DNA from: Streptomyces caeruleatus
Lineage (GTDB): Bacteria > Actinomycetota > Actinomycetes > Streptomycetales > Streptomycetaceae
NCBI RefSeq assembly: GCF_001514235.1
Contig: NZ_KQ948936.1
Coordinates: 124,001 to 188,000, forward strand
Direction of reading: 5' to 3'
Length of the DNA stretch: 64,000 bases
This document shows, piece after piece, positions 32,323 through 42,126 of this stretch (position 1 is its first letter; each line of letters starts with the position of its first letter). The position numbers and the translations under genes are program-made. Below the pieces are notes generated by a model. That model saw only the letters and a list, made by a program, of their open reading frames with translations. It ran no database searches and had not been told where the DNA came from.

Positions 32323-34548
32323 TTGTCCCTCACCATCGGCGAGCTGACCGGTTTTATCGACCTCGACGACTCTGGGGCACAGGCCGGAGTCGACCGCACC
32401 GAGGCCGCTCTCGCCGGTCTCCAGCGCGACACGGACGGCCGGTTGCGCGACATGCGCGGCCGGTTCGTCGCGGCCGGCGCGGAGATGGGCGGCGCCCTCG
32501 GCGACGGTATCGGCGGGGGCGCCGAGGAAGCCGGGCGCGGCCTGGCCGGTATCGGCCCGCTGATCGGCGCGGCGGCGACCAGTACGAAGCTGCTCGCCGG
32601 CGGCGCGGTCGTCGCGGCGGGCGCCCTCGCCGCCGTCCCACTGGCCGTGATCGGCCTCGGCGCGAAAGTCCTCGCCGAGAACGAGCAGGTCAAGGGCGCG
32701 TTTACCGACCTTGGCGAGCACGTCAAGGGGCGAATGCAGGAACTCGCCGCCCCGCTGGTCGAGCCGTTCGTCAACGCGGCTGACCAGCTGGGCGGCATCT
32801 TCGACGACCTCGCCCCGCAGATCGGCGCCCTGTTCGAGGGCGTCGCCCCGCTGGTCGAGCCGCTGGTCGACGGCATCGGCGCCCTCGCCAAGGGCGCAAT
32901 GCCCGGCCTGGTCGCCGCTGTTGAGGCCGCCGGGCCGGTCATCGACGCACTGTCGACTGGCCTCGGCGCGGTCGGCGACGGCATCGGCGGGTTCTTCGAG
33001 GGCGTCGCCACAGGCGCCGGGGGCGCGGCCGAAGGACTCGGCGGCCTGCTCGGCGCGGTCGGCGAGATCCTGCCCGCGCTCGGCGGCCTGATCGGTTCCC
33101 TCGCCGAGGCGGGCGGGCCGGTCCTGTCCGCCCTCGCGGGCGCCCTCGGCCCCTTGGTGTCGTCCCTCGCGGACGCCCTCGGCCCCGCCCTCGCCTCCCT
33201 CGGCCCGCCGCTCGCGCGGCTGGTCAAGGCACTGGGCGACGGACTACAGCCGATCGTCGATGCGCTCGGCCCGGTGCTCGCCGCCGCGGCGGACGCATTC
33301 GGCGTCCTGATCGACGCACTGTCGCCGATCCTGCCCGTCATCGGCGAGCTGGTCGCGTCGCTGCTGCCCGCCGTCACGCCGCTGCTGACGGCCCTCGGCG
33401 ACGTCATCGCCCAGGCGGCGCCGGTCGTCCTGCTGCTGGTCGACGCGCTCGCGGGCGCGCTTCGGCCGATCATCGCGCAGCTGCCGGGCCTGGTCGCTCC
33501 GTTCGCCGCAGTCCTCGGGGATCTTGCGGAAACGGTCCTGCCGATCCTCGCCCGGCTGATCGTCGCCCTGTCGCCGGCCCTCGCCACGGTCGGCGAGGCG
33601 TTCGGGCAAATCCTCGTCGCCCTCGCCCCGCTACTGCCCGCCATCGGCGAGCTGCTGATCGGCGCCCTCACGGCGCTTATGCCGATCATCGAGCCGCTGA
33701 TCGGCCTGGTGGGACAGCTCGCGTCCATCCTCGCGAACGGCCTCGCCGCCGTGATCGAGCAGGTGGTCGTACCGATCATCGGCGCCATCGTCGCGCTGCT
33801 GCAAGGCGACTTCGGCAAGGCGTGGCAGTTGGCCAAGACGGCCGTATCGAACGCCGCGAAGCTGATCGGCGAGGCCGCGACCAGACTCGGCGAGTGGGTC
33901 GGCAAGGGCATATCCGCCGCCGTCGACTGGATCAAGGGACTGCCCGGCCGCGCGTACAACGCCCTCGCCCCGCTCGCCGGGCAACTGCGCGACCGCGCGG
34001 TATCCGCCCTGCGCAGCTTCAAAGACTCGATCGTCGCAAAGGCGGGCGAGGCTATCGCGTGGGCCCGAGGACTGCCCGGCCGGATCTCCTCGGCGATCGG
34101 GAACCTCGGCTCCCTGCTGGTCGACAAGGGCAAGGACATCGTTCGCGGCCTACTCAACGGCGTTAAGAGCATGGGCGGTTGGCTCAAGTCGCAGTTGATC
34201 AGCTTCGCGAAGAACATGATTCCCGGCCCGATCGCCGACGCCCTCGGCATCGCGTCGCCGTCCAAGGTCATGGCGCGCGACGTGGGCCGCTGGATTCCCG
34301 CCGGCCTGGTCAAGGGCATTCAGGGCGGCGCCGGGGCCGTGGACCGCGCAATGTCCAGCCTGGTAACCCCGCCCGCCGTCCCGTCCCTCTCGCCCGCCCT
34401 CGCGGGCGCGGGCGCGTACGGCTCACCCTTCGCCGCCGCCTCGACCGGCGGCGCCCTGGTGCACGTCGAGCACTGGCACGCCGCCGAGAACGGCACCCCC
34501 GACGACAACGCCCGCGCGCTCGCGTGGCTGGCCAAGGCAAGGGGGTGA
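32323..34548 (+). CDS. Tape measure protein
   Basis: Protein of 741 aa, largest with the MuF protein. Helical and hydrophobic, with many repeats of LGPVLAALAD character and probable membrane segments (about 85-115 and 330-520). Near the C-terminus comes GLLNGVKSMGGWLKSQLISF and LGIASPSKVMARDVGRWIPA, diagnostic of siphovirus tape measures. TTG start at 32323, no better in-frame start. The length would imply a tail of roughly 110 nm if 1.5 angstrom per residue holds. Confidence 0.93.
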   Translation: MSLTIGELTGFIDLDDSGAQAGVDRTEAALAGLQRDTDGRLRDMRGRFVAAGAEMGGALGDGIGGGAEEAGRGLAGIGPLIGAAATSTKLLAGGAVVAAGALAAVPLAVIGLGAKVLAENEQVKGAFTDLGEHVKGRMQELAAPLVEPFVNAADQLGGIFDDLAPQIGALFEGVAPLVEPLVDGIGALAKGAMPGLVAAVEAAGPVIDALSTGLGAVGDGIGGFFEGVATGAGGAAEGLGGLLGAVGEILPALGGLIGSLAEAGGPVLSALAGALGPLVSSLADALGPALASLGPPLARLVKALGDGLQPIVDALGPVLAAAADAFGVLIDALSPILPVIGELVASLLPAVTPLLTALGDVIAQAAPVVLLLVDALAGALRPIIAQLPGLVAPFAAVLGDLAETVLPILARLIVALSPALATVGEAFGQILVALAPLLPAIGELLIGALTALMPIIEPLIGLVGQLASILANGLAAVIEQVVVPIIGAIVALLQGDFGKAWQLAKTAVSNAAKLIGEAATRLGEWVGKGISAAVDWIKGLPGRAYNALAPLAGQLRDRAVSALRSFKDSIVAKAGEAIAWARGLPGRISSAIGNLGSLLVDKGKDIVRGLLNGVKSMGGWLKSQLISFAKNMIPGPIADALGIASPSKVMARDVGRWIPAGLVKGIQGGAGAVDRAMSSLVTPPAVPSLSPALAGAGAYGSPFAAASTGGALVHVEHWHAAENGTPDDNARALAWLAKARG

Positions 34549-35867
34549 CCATGGCGCCCGGTTCCCTGATCACCCGTCCGGGACAGGTGCAGTACGGCGA
34601 GCTGCTGCTCGGCGCGGGCACCCCGTACCGGTGGCGTGGCATCACAGGGTGGGAGGAACTTCCCGCCCTCGACTCCGGAACGGTGCCCCGCAGCGACGCA
34701 CACGGCGCGTTCCCCGGCGGCCTGCTCGCACAGGCCCGGACGATCGGCCTCGACGGGCTGGTCATCCGGGCCCCGCGGGCGTCCGTCGGCGCGGTCGTCG
34801 CCGCCCTCAACCGCGGCACGGTGCCGGTCGAGGACGAGGTACCCCTCGTCGCGTGGCTCGACGACCGCGGGCCCCTGCTCGCGTACGCGCGGGCGACCCG
34901 CCGCGCGGTACCGGCGACCCTCGGGTACCGCCTCGGCACGATCACGGGCGGCGCGATCGAGTTCGTGGCGACCGACCCGCGCCGGTACGCCCTCGCCGAG
35001 CAGGCCGTCACGGCCAAGCTGCCCGCGCCAGAAAGCGGCCTGACGTGGGACACCGACCCCGAGCAGGTCCTCGACGCCGACCAGGCCGCAGGCGTGGGCG
35101 AGCTGTGGCGCTGGTGGTCGGACGGCGACCCCGTCATCGCCGGCAACGGCGTTGGAACCGTCAGCGTTCGCCCCCTGTCCGCCGGCGGCGAACTGGTGTG
35201 GACGTCCGAACACGGCGACTTCGGTTGGCCTGTGTCCGTCGGCGCCACGGCAACGTTCACGGCGGCACTCGCCGCCGCACAGGCCGCGACGATCATCCTC
35301 CGGTGGTGGGACACGACCGGCGCGTACATCGCCGACTCGACCAGCGACGCCGGCGAGGCCACGTTCACCGCGACCGCGCCGACGGGCGCCGCATGGGTGC
35401 AGCCGGTCGTACTGCTGCCCGCCGCCCTCGCCTCGCCCGTCCCGATCAGCACGTCGTCACTGCTGATCGGCTCGCCGTCCGGCGTCCTGTCGTGGCCGCT
35501 CGACTTCGGCACGCCAGGCAGCACCGGCACCCTGTCGGCCGTCAACGTCGGCGACGCCGCAACACATCCCGTGATCGAGTTCCGGGGGCCGGTCGAACGG
35601 CCGTCGCTCACCAACGTGAGCACAGGCGACGTACTCGAATACGACCTCCCGCTCACCGCCGAGGACGTGCTCACCGTCGACACCGCGGCGGGCACCGTGA
35701 CCCTCAACGCGACCGCCTCGCGGATCTACACCGCGACCCCCCGATCGGTGCCCGAGCAGACGTTCACGCTCCCGCCGGGGGCGTCTCAACTGCACTTCCG
35801 TGCCGCGCCAGGCAGCACCGACCCCACCGCGAACGCGACCGTGCGCTACCGCTCGGCCTACTGGTAA
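34545..35867 (+). CDS. Distal tail (Dit-like) protein
   Basis: Protein of about 440 aa. GTG 34545 overlaps the tape measure stop (GTGA); ATG 34551 is an alternative two codons later. N-terminal Dit-like barrel (VQYGELLLGAGTPYRWRGIT; LGYRLGTITGGAIEFVATDP) and an inserted galactose-binding-like region (about 170-310) before a return to the barrel. Would form the hub at the tail tip. Confidence 0.78.
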   Translation: MTMAPGSLITRPGQVQYGELLLGAGTPYRWRGITGWEELPALDSGTVPRSDAHGAFPGGLLAQARTIGLDGLVIRAPRASVGAVVAALNRGTVPVEDEVPLVAWLDDRGPLLAYARATRRAVPATLGYRLGTITGGAIEFVATDPRRYALAEQAVTAKLPAPESGLTWDTDPEQVLDADQAAGVGELWRWWSDGDPVIAGNGVGTVSVRPLSAGGELVWTSEHGDFGWPVSVGATATFTAALAAAQAATIILRWWDTTGAYIADSTSDAGEATFTATAPTGAAWVQPVVLLPAALASPVPISTSSLLIGSPSGVLSWPLDFGTPGSTGTLSAVNVGDAATHPVIEFRGPVERPSLTNVSTGDVLEYDLPLTAEDVLTVDTAAGTVTLNATASRIYTATPRSVPEQTFTLPPGASQLHFRAAPGSTDPTANATVRYRSAYW

Positions 35868-35880
35868 GGAGACACCCCCC

Positions 35881-36882
35881 GTGACCGTGCGCTCGGCATG
35901 GCTGCTGCCCCAGGGACAGACCCGCGAAGACACCCGCCTGACCCCCGTATCGCCCGTCGCCCACGAGTCGCCGATGCGCGTCCGTGACGGCGTCATCCCC
36001 GGCGGCGACCCGTTCGCCGCGACCGGCACCGCCGCAATGCAACTCCAGATCGGTGCCGGACGCGCGTACGTACAGGGCACCGACGCGCAGGGCGCGTACC
36101 CCGTCGCCAACGACGGCCCCGTGACCCTGACGTTTCCCGACGGCGACGCACAGTTCGCCCGGATCGTTTCCGTGGCGATCAGGGTGTACGACGCCCTGTT
36201 CGACGTCCAGGGGCAGAACCTCGCCCGTCTCGAACTCGTCCTCGGCGAACCGGCGGCGACCCCGACCGCACCGGCCATGCCCTCGGCCTGTCTGCGCCTG
36301 TGGGACGTGACCGTGCCCCCGGGCGCTTCGGCGGGCGCGGGCGGTATCCCCTGGGCGTCCGCCCTGGGCGACCGGCGCCGGTACACCACGGCCGCGGGCG
36401 GGATCATCCCGCGCGGGTGGGGACTCGGGTTCGGCGGCGCGTACGACGGCCAGTACCGCGACAACGGCAGCGTGTTGGAGCGCTGGAACGCGACCGCGGG
36501 TGAGTGGCAGACCTACCGCGCGCCCCGTCAGACGGAGTCGACCACGTCCGGGTTCGTCGTCTCCTCCGGCTACACGCTGAACAGCTTCACCGCGCGCCGC
36601 AACCCGAACGCGGGCGTGGCTTCCTTCCTGCTCGAAGTCGTCCGCAAGGGCGCTCAGCTCAACGTGGACGCCGCGGGCAACATCAACGACGAAGTGATCG
36701 GCACCCTGCCGAGCGGGTGGCGGCCGGTCATGGACGCCGAAGTGTCCGTGTCGGACGGGTTCGGCGAGGGCACCGCCCGCCTCAGCACCGCAGGCACGAT
36801 CACCCTCCGCACGTGGACCGGAAACGGCGCGCTGCGCAACGACCGCAATCTACGGGCGTCGTACACGTTCCTGCTGCCGTGA
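35881..36882 (+). CDS. Minor tail protein
   Basis: Protein of 333 aa, GTG start after AAGGAG. N-terminal SPMRVRDGVIPGGDPFAATG and QLQIGAGRAYVQGTDAQGAY are frequent in actinophage tail proteins; the C-terminal half is beta-rich with RLSTAGTITLRTWTGNGALR. Lies between the Dit-like protein and the Gp37-like protein. No enzymatic motif seen. Confidence 0.72.
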   Translation: MTVRSAWLLPQGQTREDTRLTPVSPVAHESPMRVRDGVIPGGDPFAATGTAAMQLQIGAGRAYVQGTDAQGAYPVANDGPVTLTFPDGDAQFARIVSVAIRVYDALFDVQGQNLARLELVLGEPAATPTAPAMPSACLRLWDVTVPPGASAGAGGIPWASALGDRRRYTTAAGGIIPRGWGLGFGGAYDGQYRDNGSVLERWNATAGEWQTYRAPRQTESTTSGFVVSSGYTLNSFTARRNPNAGVASFLLEVVRKGAQLNVDAAGNINDEVIGTLPSGWRPVMDAEVSVSDGFGEGTARLSTAGTITLRTWTGNGALRNDRNLRASYTFLLP

Positions 36883-37994
<1,112 letters not shown>

Positions 37995-37995
<1 letters not shown>

Positions 37996-38807
37996 TGCCG
38001 TTCGTCCCACAGGACGTACTCGACCGCATCGCCGCCCTCGAACGCGAGGTACGGCAGCTGCGCGGGCGGGCGCAGATGCGCCCCGCCCTCAACCAGGTGT
38101 TGAACGGCGACGTAGTGATCGGCGAGGGCGGGCGCCTGTTCGTCCGCGACCCCGACGGCACCCCCGTGTTCGAGACCGGGCAGAGCCCCGCGGGCGACTA
38201 CTTCACCCGCATGCGCCGCGACGACGGCGCACGCGCGATCAGCATCGGCGCCAACAGCTACCCCGACGACGACGCCCCCTCTCAGATGGTCCGCGTATGG
38301 GACCGGAACCAGAACGTCATCGTCATGGATGACTACTACTCCGACGAATTCCTCGGCCGCCCGTGGATGCCGGTACAGCTGCACCCCACCGAACGGCAGG
38401 ACTACGACGGCACGACGTACCAACCGGCGTGGCTAGGCACCACACCGGCGCACAACGCCGTTCTGTACCTGTCCCTGTCGACCTACGCCAACACGGGCGG
38501 GGGACAGGCGCGCGTCGTCCTCTCACATGACGGCGTCGAGACCGAACTCGACGAGTGGGACTGCCCGGCTAACCAGTGGACCGGCCGCACCATCACGCGC
38601 CCGCTCGACGGCCTGCGCTTCCTGTCGTACTTCACGCTCCGCGTTGAGCACCGCAACAAGTCGGCCGGGCAGAACGTCGAGACCCGCCTGTATTCCGCGT
38701 ACACCCGGAACACGTTCACCGAGACCGAGGCGCCCGACGTGCCGGTCACGGCCACCGCGAACGCCGCGACCGCCGAGCCCCTCGCCGCGCCCGTCGAGGA
38801 GGTGTAG
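37995..38807 (+). CDS. Tail protein with N-terminal coiled coil
   Basis: Protein of 270 aa, GTG start overlapping the previous TAG by one base. Residues 5-26 form a coiled coil (DVLDRIAALEREVRQLRGRA), then a beta-rich region (GEGGRLFVRDPDGTPVFETG). The rest is beta-rich, ending in a threonine/alanine tail. Likely trimeric, attaching fibres to the tip. Confidence 0.7.
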
Positions 38808-38809
38808 CG

Positions 38810-40540
38810 ATGCCGCTCCCCGAGCAAATCCCCACTGTCCGTGTGACGGGCCGTTTCCTGTCTCCCGCCGGCGATCCCCTTACGGGACAGGTCGTGTTCC
38901 GTGCGCCGAGCCTGATCACGTTCGGCGCGTACGACGTGATCCTCGGCGGGCCCGTCACCGCGCCGCTTGACGCCACGGGCGCGTTCGAGGTCGAGCTACC
39001 GGCCACCGACGCGCCCGGCATGAACCCGAGCAGCTGGTCGTACAGCGTCGCCGAACAGCTCGCGGGCGTCGCGATGAACCGCGTTTATCAGGTGTTGCTA
39101 CCGGCCGATACGCCCGAGGTCGACCTCGCCGACATCGCGCCGACCGACCCCTCGACCCCGACCTACGTCGCCGTACGCGGCGACAGCGCGTACGAGGTCG
39201 CCGTCGAGGCCGGGTTCGTGGGCACCGTCGCCCAGTGGCTCGCGTCCCTGGTCGGCGCCCAGGGCGTCAAGGGCGACACCGGAGCGACCGGCCCGCAGGG
39301 AGCGCAGGGCGCCCAGGGACCGCAAGGCATCCAGGGACCGGCGGGCGCACCGGGCGTCGTCCAGTCCGTCAACGGCAAGTCACAAGCCGCGGTCGTCCTC
39401 GCCGCCGCCGACGTCGGCGCCGTGGCCAACAACGGCGGATACAGCCGCATGGACGGCACGTTGCACGTCGTCTACGCAGGCACTCAGGCCGACGTGTTCA
39501 AAGCCTCGGATGCGGCACAGTCGAAGTACACCGCCGTCAACAAGAACGCCGAACTGATCACCAACGCCACCGCCACGTTCACCGACGTGCGAATCGGCGG
39601 CACGGGCGGCACCTTCGGCGGAGGAGTCGGCGGCGTCCTCGCGTTCGCCAACGCCGCCACGCCGCCCACGACGAACCCCGCGGGCGCCCTGTTGTGGGCC
39701 GAGGGCGGCACGTTGAAGGTACGGCAGGCCGACGGAACCGCGTTCACCCTCGGAGCCGGGGGCGGCACCGCGCCGGTAACGTCCGTCAACACCCGGACCG
39801 GCGACGTAGTGCTCGCCGCGGCCGACGTGGGAGCCGAGGCCGCCGGTACGGCCGTCCTGCTCGCCGGAACGCAGACGATCACCGGTTCGAAGACGTTCAG
39901 CGCCATACCGTCGAGCAGCGCGGCGCCGACCACCGCGAACCACCTCGCCCGCAAGTCCTACGTAGACGCCGCAGCGTTCGCCGGCGAGTGGTCGCCCGCC
40001 GACCACGGCCTCGCCGCGTGGGCATTCGACCCCGCCCTCGGCCAGTCGACCGCCCTGTACCCCGGATCGGGCCCCATCCGCGTGACGGCCGTCATGCTGC
40101 GCGCCGCCGTGACGATCAACCGAATCGTGTGGTTCGCGACCGGCTACGCGGGCGGCCTCACAACGGGGTCATGGGCGGCGATCTACAACAGCAGCGGCAC
40201 CCGCGTTGCGGCGACCGGCGACATGTCGACCGCCGCCTACGAGCCGGCCGAAGTCCACAACGCCGGCGGCGCGACGATCAACTCGCCGTTGACCGCCGCC
40301 TACTCCGCGCCCGCCGGTCTGTACTACGTGGCGTGGCGCTTGCAGTACAACACCACGACCGGTGACGGCCCCATGATGCTCGCCGCCGAGTCCGGCGCGG
40401 GCGCCCCGCCGAACGTCTTCGGGTACACCGCCGTCCGCCGGTTCGGTGTCTACTCGACCGGCGCCGCCTCGGCCCCGGCCTCGATCACCGTCGCGAGCAT
40501 GGAGAACGGCGCGAACCGCTTTTGGGTCGCCCTCGCGTAG
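38810..40540 (+). CDS. Tail fibre with collagen-like segment
   Basis: Protein of 576 aa. An N-terminal beta domain (VTGRFLSPAGDPLTGQVVF), a collagen-like Gly-x-y run (GDTGATGPQGAQGAQGPQGI, about 155-180), then two related passages SVNGKSQAAVVLAAADVGAV and SVNTRTGDVVLAAADVGAEA, and a C-terminal beta domain likely to touch the host. Typical receptor-binding or hyaluronidase-like fibre plan. Best candidate for host range. Confidence 0.82.
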   Translation: MPLPEQIPTVRVTGRFLSPAGDPLTGQVVFRAPSLITFGAYDVILGGPVTAPLDATGAFEVELPATDAPGMNPSSWSYSVAEQLAGVAMNRVYQVLLPADTPEVDLADIAPTDPSTPTYVAVRGDSAYEVAVEAGFVGTVAQWLASLVGAQGVKGDTGATGPQGAQGAQGPQGIQGPAGAPGVVQSVNGKSQAAVVLAAADVGAVANNGGYSRMDGTLHVVYAGTQADVFKASDAAQSKYTAVNKNAELITNATATFTDVRIGGTGGTFGGGVGGVLAFANAATPPTTNPAGALLWAEGGTLKVRQADGTAFTLGAGGGTAPVTSVNTRTGDVVLAAADVGAEAAGTAVLLAGTQTITGSKTFSAIPSSSAAPTTANHLARKSYVDAAAFAGEWSPADHGLAAWAFDPALGQSTALYPGSGPIRVTAVMLRAAVTINRIVWFATGYAGGLTTGSWAAIYNSSGTRVAATGDMSTAAYEPAEVHNAGGATINSPLTAAYSAPAGLYYVAWRLQYNTTTGDGPMMLAAESGAGAPPNVFGYTAVRRFGVYSTGAASAPASITVASMENGANRFWVALA

Positions 40541-40562
40541 CTCGCCGCCCCTTCCTTCCCGT

Positions 40563-40593
40563 ACGCCCGCGCACACCGCGCCGGGCGTTTTTT
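40563..40593 (+). terminator. Rho-independent terminator after tail fibre
   Basis: ACGCCCG / CGGGCGT stem followed by TTTTTT, 23 bases after the fibre stop. Ends the structural unit ahead of lysis genes. Confidence 0.85.
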
Positions 40594-40611
40594 CATGTCT
40601 GGAGTAGCCCC

Positions 40612-41403
40612 GTGGCACGCATGCCCGGCGCCGTCTGGCGCCCGATCACCATCAACCACACCAAGGGCGGGCAGCAGTCCGTACGCGGCGTCGTCGTCCA
40701 CATCATGGATGGCACGTACGCGGGCACCGACTCGTGGTTCCGCAACGCCAAGGCCAAGGCGTCGAGCCACTTCGGCACCAGCCGAGCGGGCGCCCTGTGT
40801 CAGTGGGTCGACACCGCCGACCGCGCGTGGGCCCAGGCCGACGGAAACCGTACGTGGCTGTCCGTCGAGAACGAGGGCCGCGGCGGCGACGCCCTCACCG
40901 ACGACCAGCTCGACCGCAACGCCGAGGTACTGGCGTGGGCCCACAAGACCTACGGCGTGCCGCTCCAGGTCGCCGACGGCCCCAGCGGTCGCGGCCTCGG
41001 CTACCACGCGATGGGCGGTAGCGCGTGGGGGTCGCACCCGTCGTGCCCCGGCTCGCGCGTCGTCGCCCAGCTCGCCGAGATCGTCCGCCGGGCGAAGAAC
41101 CTCGCGGGCGGCACCGCGCCGAGCGACGACGAGCCCAGCACCTACACGCCGCCGAAGTTCCCGACCGGCCTCGCCCCGAACAAGGCCAAGCCGTCCGCGA
41201 AGACGCTACAGCGCGCGCTCAAGGCCGCCGGCTACATGGCCAAGAGCGTGAAGGAGTCCGACAACTACGGCCCACAGACACAGGCCGCCGTCGTCAAGTT
41301 CCACAACGCGCACCCGCAGTACCGCGCCGCCAGGGTCACCCGCGACCCGGCCATCGGCCCGCGCGGGTGGGCCGCCCTGTTCCGCCTCGCCTACGGCAAG
41401 TAG
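40612..41403 (+). CDS. Endolysin: N-acetylmuramoyl-L-alanine amidase with PG-binding domain
   Basis: Lysis enzyme of 263 aa. Amidase_2 (PGRP) domain about 10-165 with zinc-ligand positions in VVVHIMDGTY (H30), the mid-domain SHFGTSRAG and the final HPSCPG; it cleaves the amide between MurNAc and the stem peptide. C-terminal peptidoglycan-binding_1 domain about 190-262 (KTLQRALKAAGY ... NYGPQTQAAVVKFHNAHP). No signal peptide, so release depends on the holin-like proteins next door. GTG start after GGAG. Confidence 0.93.
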   Translation: MARMPGAVWRPITINHTKGGQQSVRGVVVHIMDGTYAGTDSWFRNAKAKASSHFGTSRAGALCQWVDTADRAWAQADGNRTWLSVENEGRGGDALTDDQLDRNAEVLAWAHKTYGVPLQVADGPSGRGLGYHAMGGSAWGSHPSCPGSRVVAQLAEIVRRAKNLAGGTAPSDDEPSTYTPPKFPTGLAPNKAKPSAKTLQRALKAAGYMAKSVKESDNYGPQTQAAVVKFHNAHPQYRAARVTRDPAIGPRGWAALFRLAYGK

Positions 41404-41410
41404 GCACCCG

Positions 41411-41440
41411 CCCGCCCCGGCACCACACCGCCGGGGCGGG
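41411..41440. terminator. Hairpin between endolysin and holin genes
   Basis: CCCGCCCCGG / CCGGGGCGGG, perfect 10-bp stem around CACCACACCG. Confidence 0.6.
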
Positions 41441-41477
41441 CCCGCGTCCCCACACACTCCGAAACGAGGAACCCCCC

Positions 41478-41720
41478 ATGAGCCCCGCCAACAAGCGCAC
41501 CGTACGCACCGTCATTCAGGGCGCCGTCATGTTCGCCGTCGCCCTCCCCGCCATCGTGAACGCGTCCGGCGTCCCCGCCTCCCTGCCATGGGTCGCCGGT
41601 GGCCTCGCCGTCGCGGGCGGCCTCGCGCGCGTCATGGCCCTGCCCGCCGTCGAGCAGCTGCTCGACCGAATCGGCCTCGGCCTGGTCGACGACACCGCGC
41701 CGGAGGACGCTCCGAAGTGA
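41478..41720 (+). CDS. Holin-like membrane protein
   Basis: Protein of 80 aa with two hydrophobic helices (GAVMFAVALPAIVNASGV and LPWVAGGLAVAGGLARVMAL) and an acidic C-terminus. Size, topology and position after the endolysin fit a small holin. ATG after CGAGGA. Confidence 0.8.
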   Translation: MSPANKRTVRTVIQGAVMFAVALPAIVNASGVPASLPWVAGGLAVAGGLARVMALPAVEQLLDRIGLGLVDDTAPEDAPK

Positions 41721-42061
41721 CGACCAACCCCTCGCCGTCGGACCCGGCCGCGGTCGCCCTCGAACTGGAACGCATACGGAGGACGATCGAGGTCGGGCAT
41801 GCCCGCATCGACGGTGCCCTCGCCCTGCTGGTTCAGCGACACGACCAGACCGACGAGCAGATCAAGGATCACGCCCGACGGCTCGACGACCACGACGTAC
41901 GCCTCGACGTGATCGAGCGCGGCGAGACCGAGCGCCAGAAGCGCAACGACGCCCGCCTCGACGCCCTCGAACGGGCCCGGTGGCCGCTCCCGTCCATGGC
42001 CGCCCTGGTGGGCGTGATCGGCCTCGCACTCACCCTGTGGCAGTTCGCCACCCGAGCATGA
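41717..42061 (+). CDS. Second holin-like / lysis accessory protein
   Basis: Protein of 114 aa, GTG start overlapping the holin stop. Coiled-coil body (LELERIRRTIEVGHARIDGA; DEQIKDHARRLDDHDVRLD) with one C-terminal membrane helix (MAALVGVIGLALTLWQFA). Proteins of this plan follow holins in many actinophages. May be an antiholin or lysis regulator. Confidence 0.72.
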   Translation: MTTNPSPSDPAAVALELERIRRTIEVGHARIDGALALLVQRHDQTDEQIKDHARRLDDHDVRLDVIERGETERQKRNDARLDALERARWPLPSMAALVGVIGLALTLWQFATRA

Positions 42062-42064
42062 GCA

Positions 42065-42104
42065 ACGCCCCCCATACGGCCGTTCGTGGCCGTACGGGGG
42101 GCGT
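42065..42104. terminator. Strong bidirectional terminator
   Basis: ACGCCCCCCATACGGCC / GGCCGTACGGGGGGCGT, 17-bp stem with one G-T type mismatch. It lies between the lysis genes and the leftward regulator gene ending at 42127, so it can serve both directions. Confidence 0.8.
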
Positions 42105-42126
42105 CTCTCTGCGTTCGGGCACCGCC

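Noticed and set aside
31764-34319. 851-codon open frame antisense to the tape measure gene
   Set aside because: A G+C-rich shadow: it mirrors the tape measure codons, is Pro/Ser/Arg-rich low complexity, and has no start context or domain.
34545-35043. Alternative overlapping frame inside the Dit-like gene
   Set aside because: Arg/Ser/Pro shadow without motif or start site.
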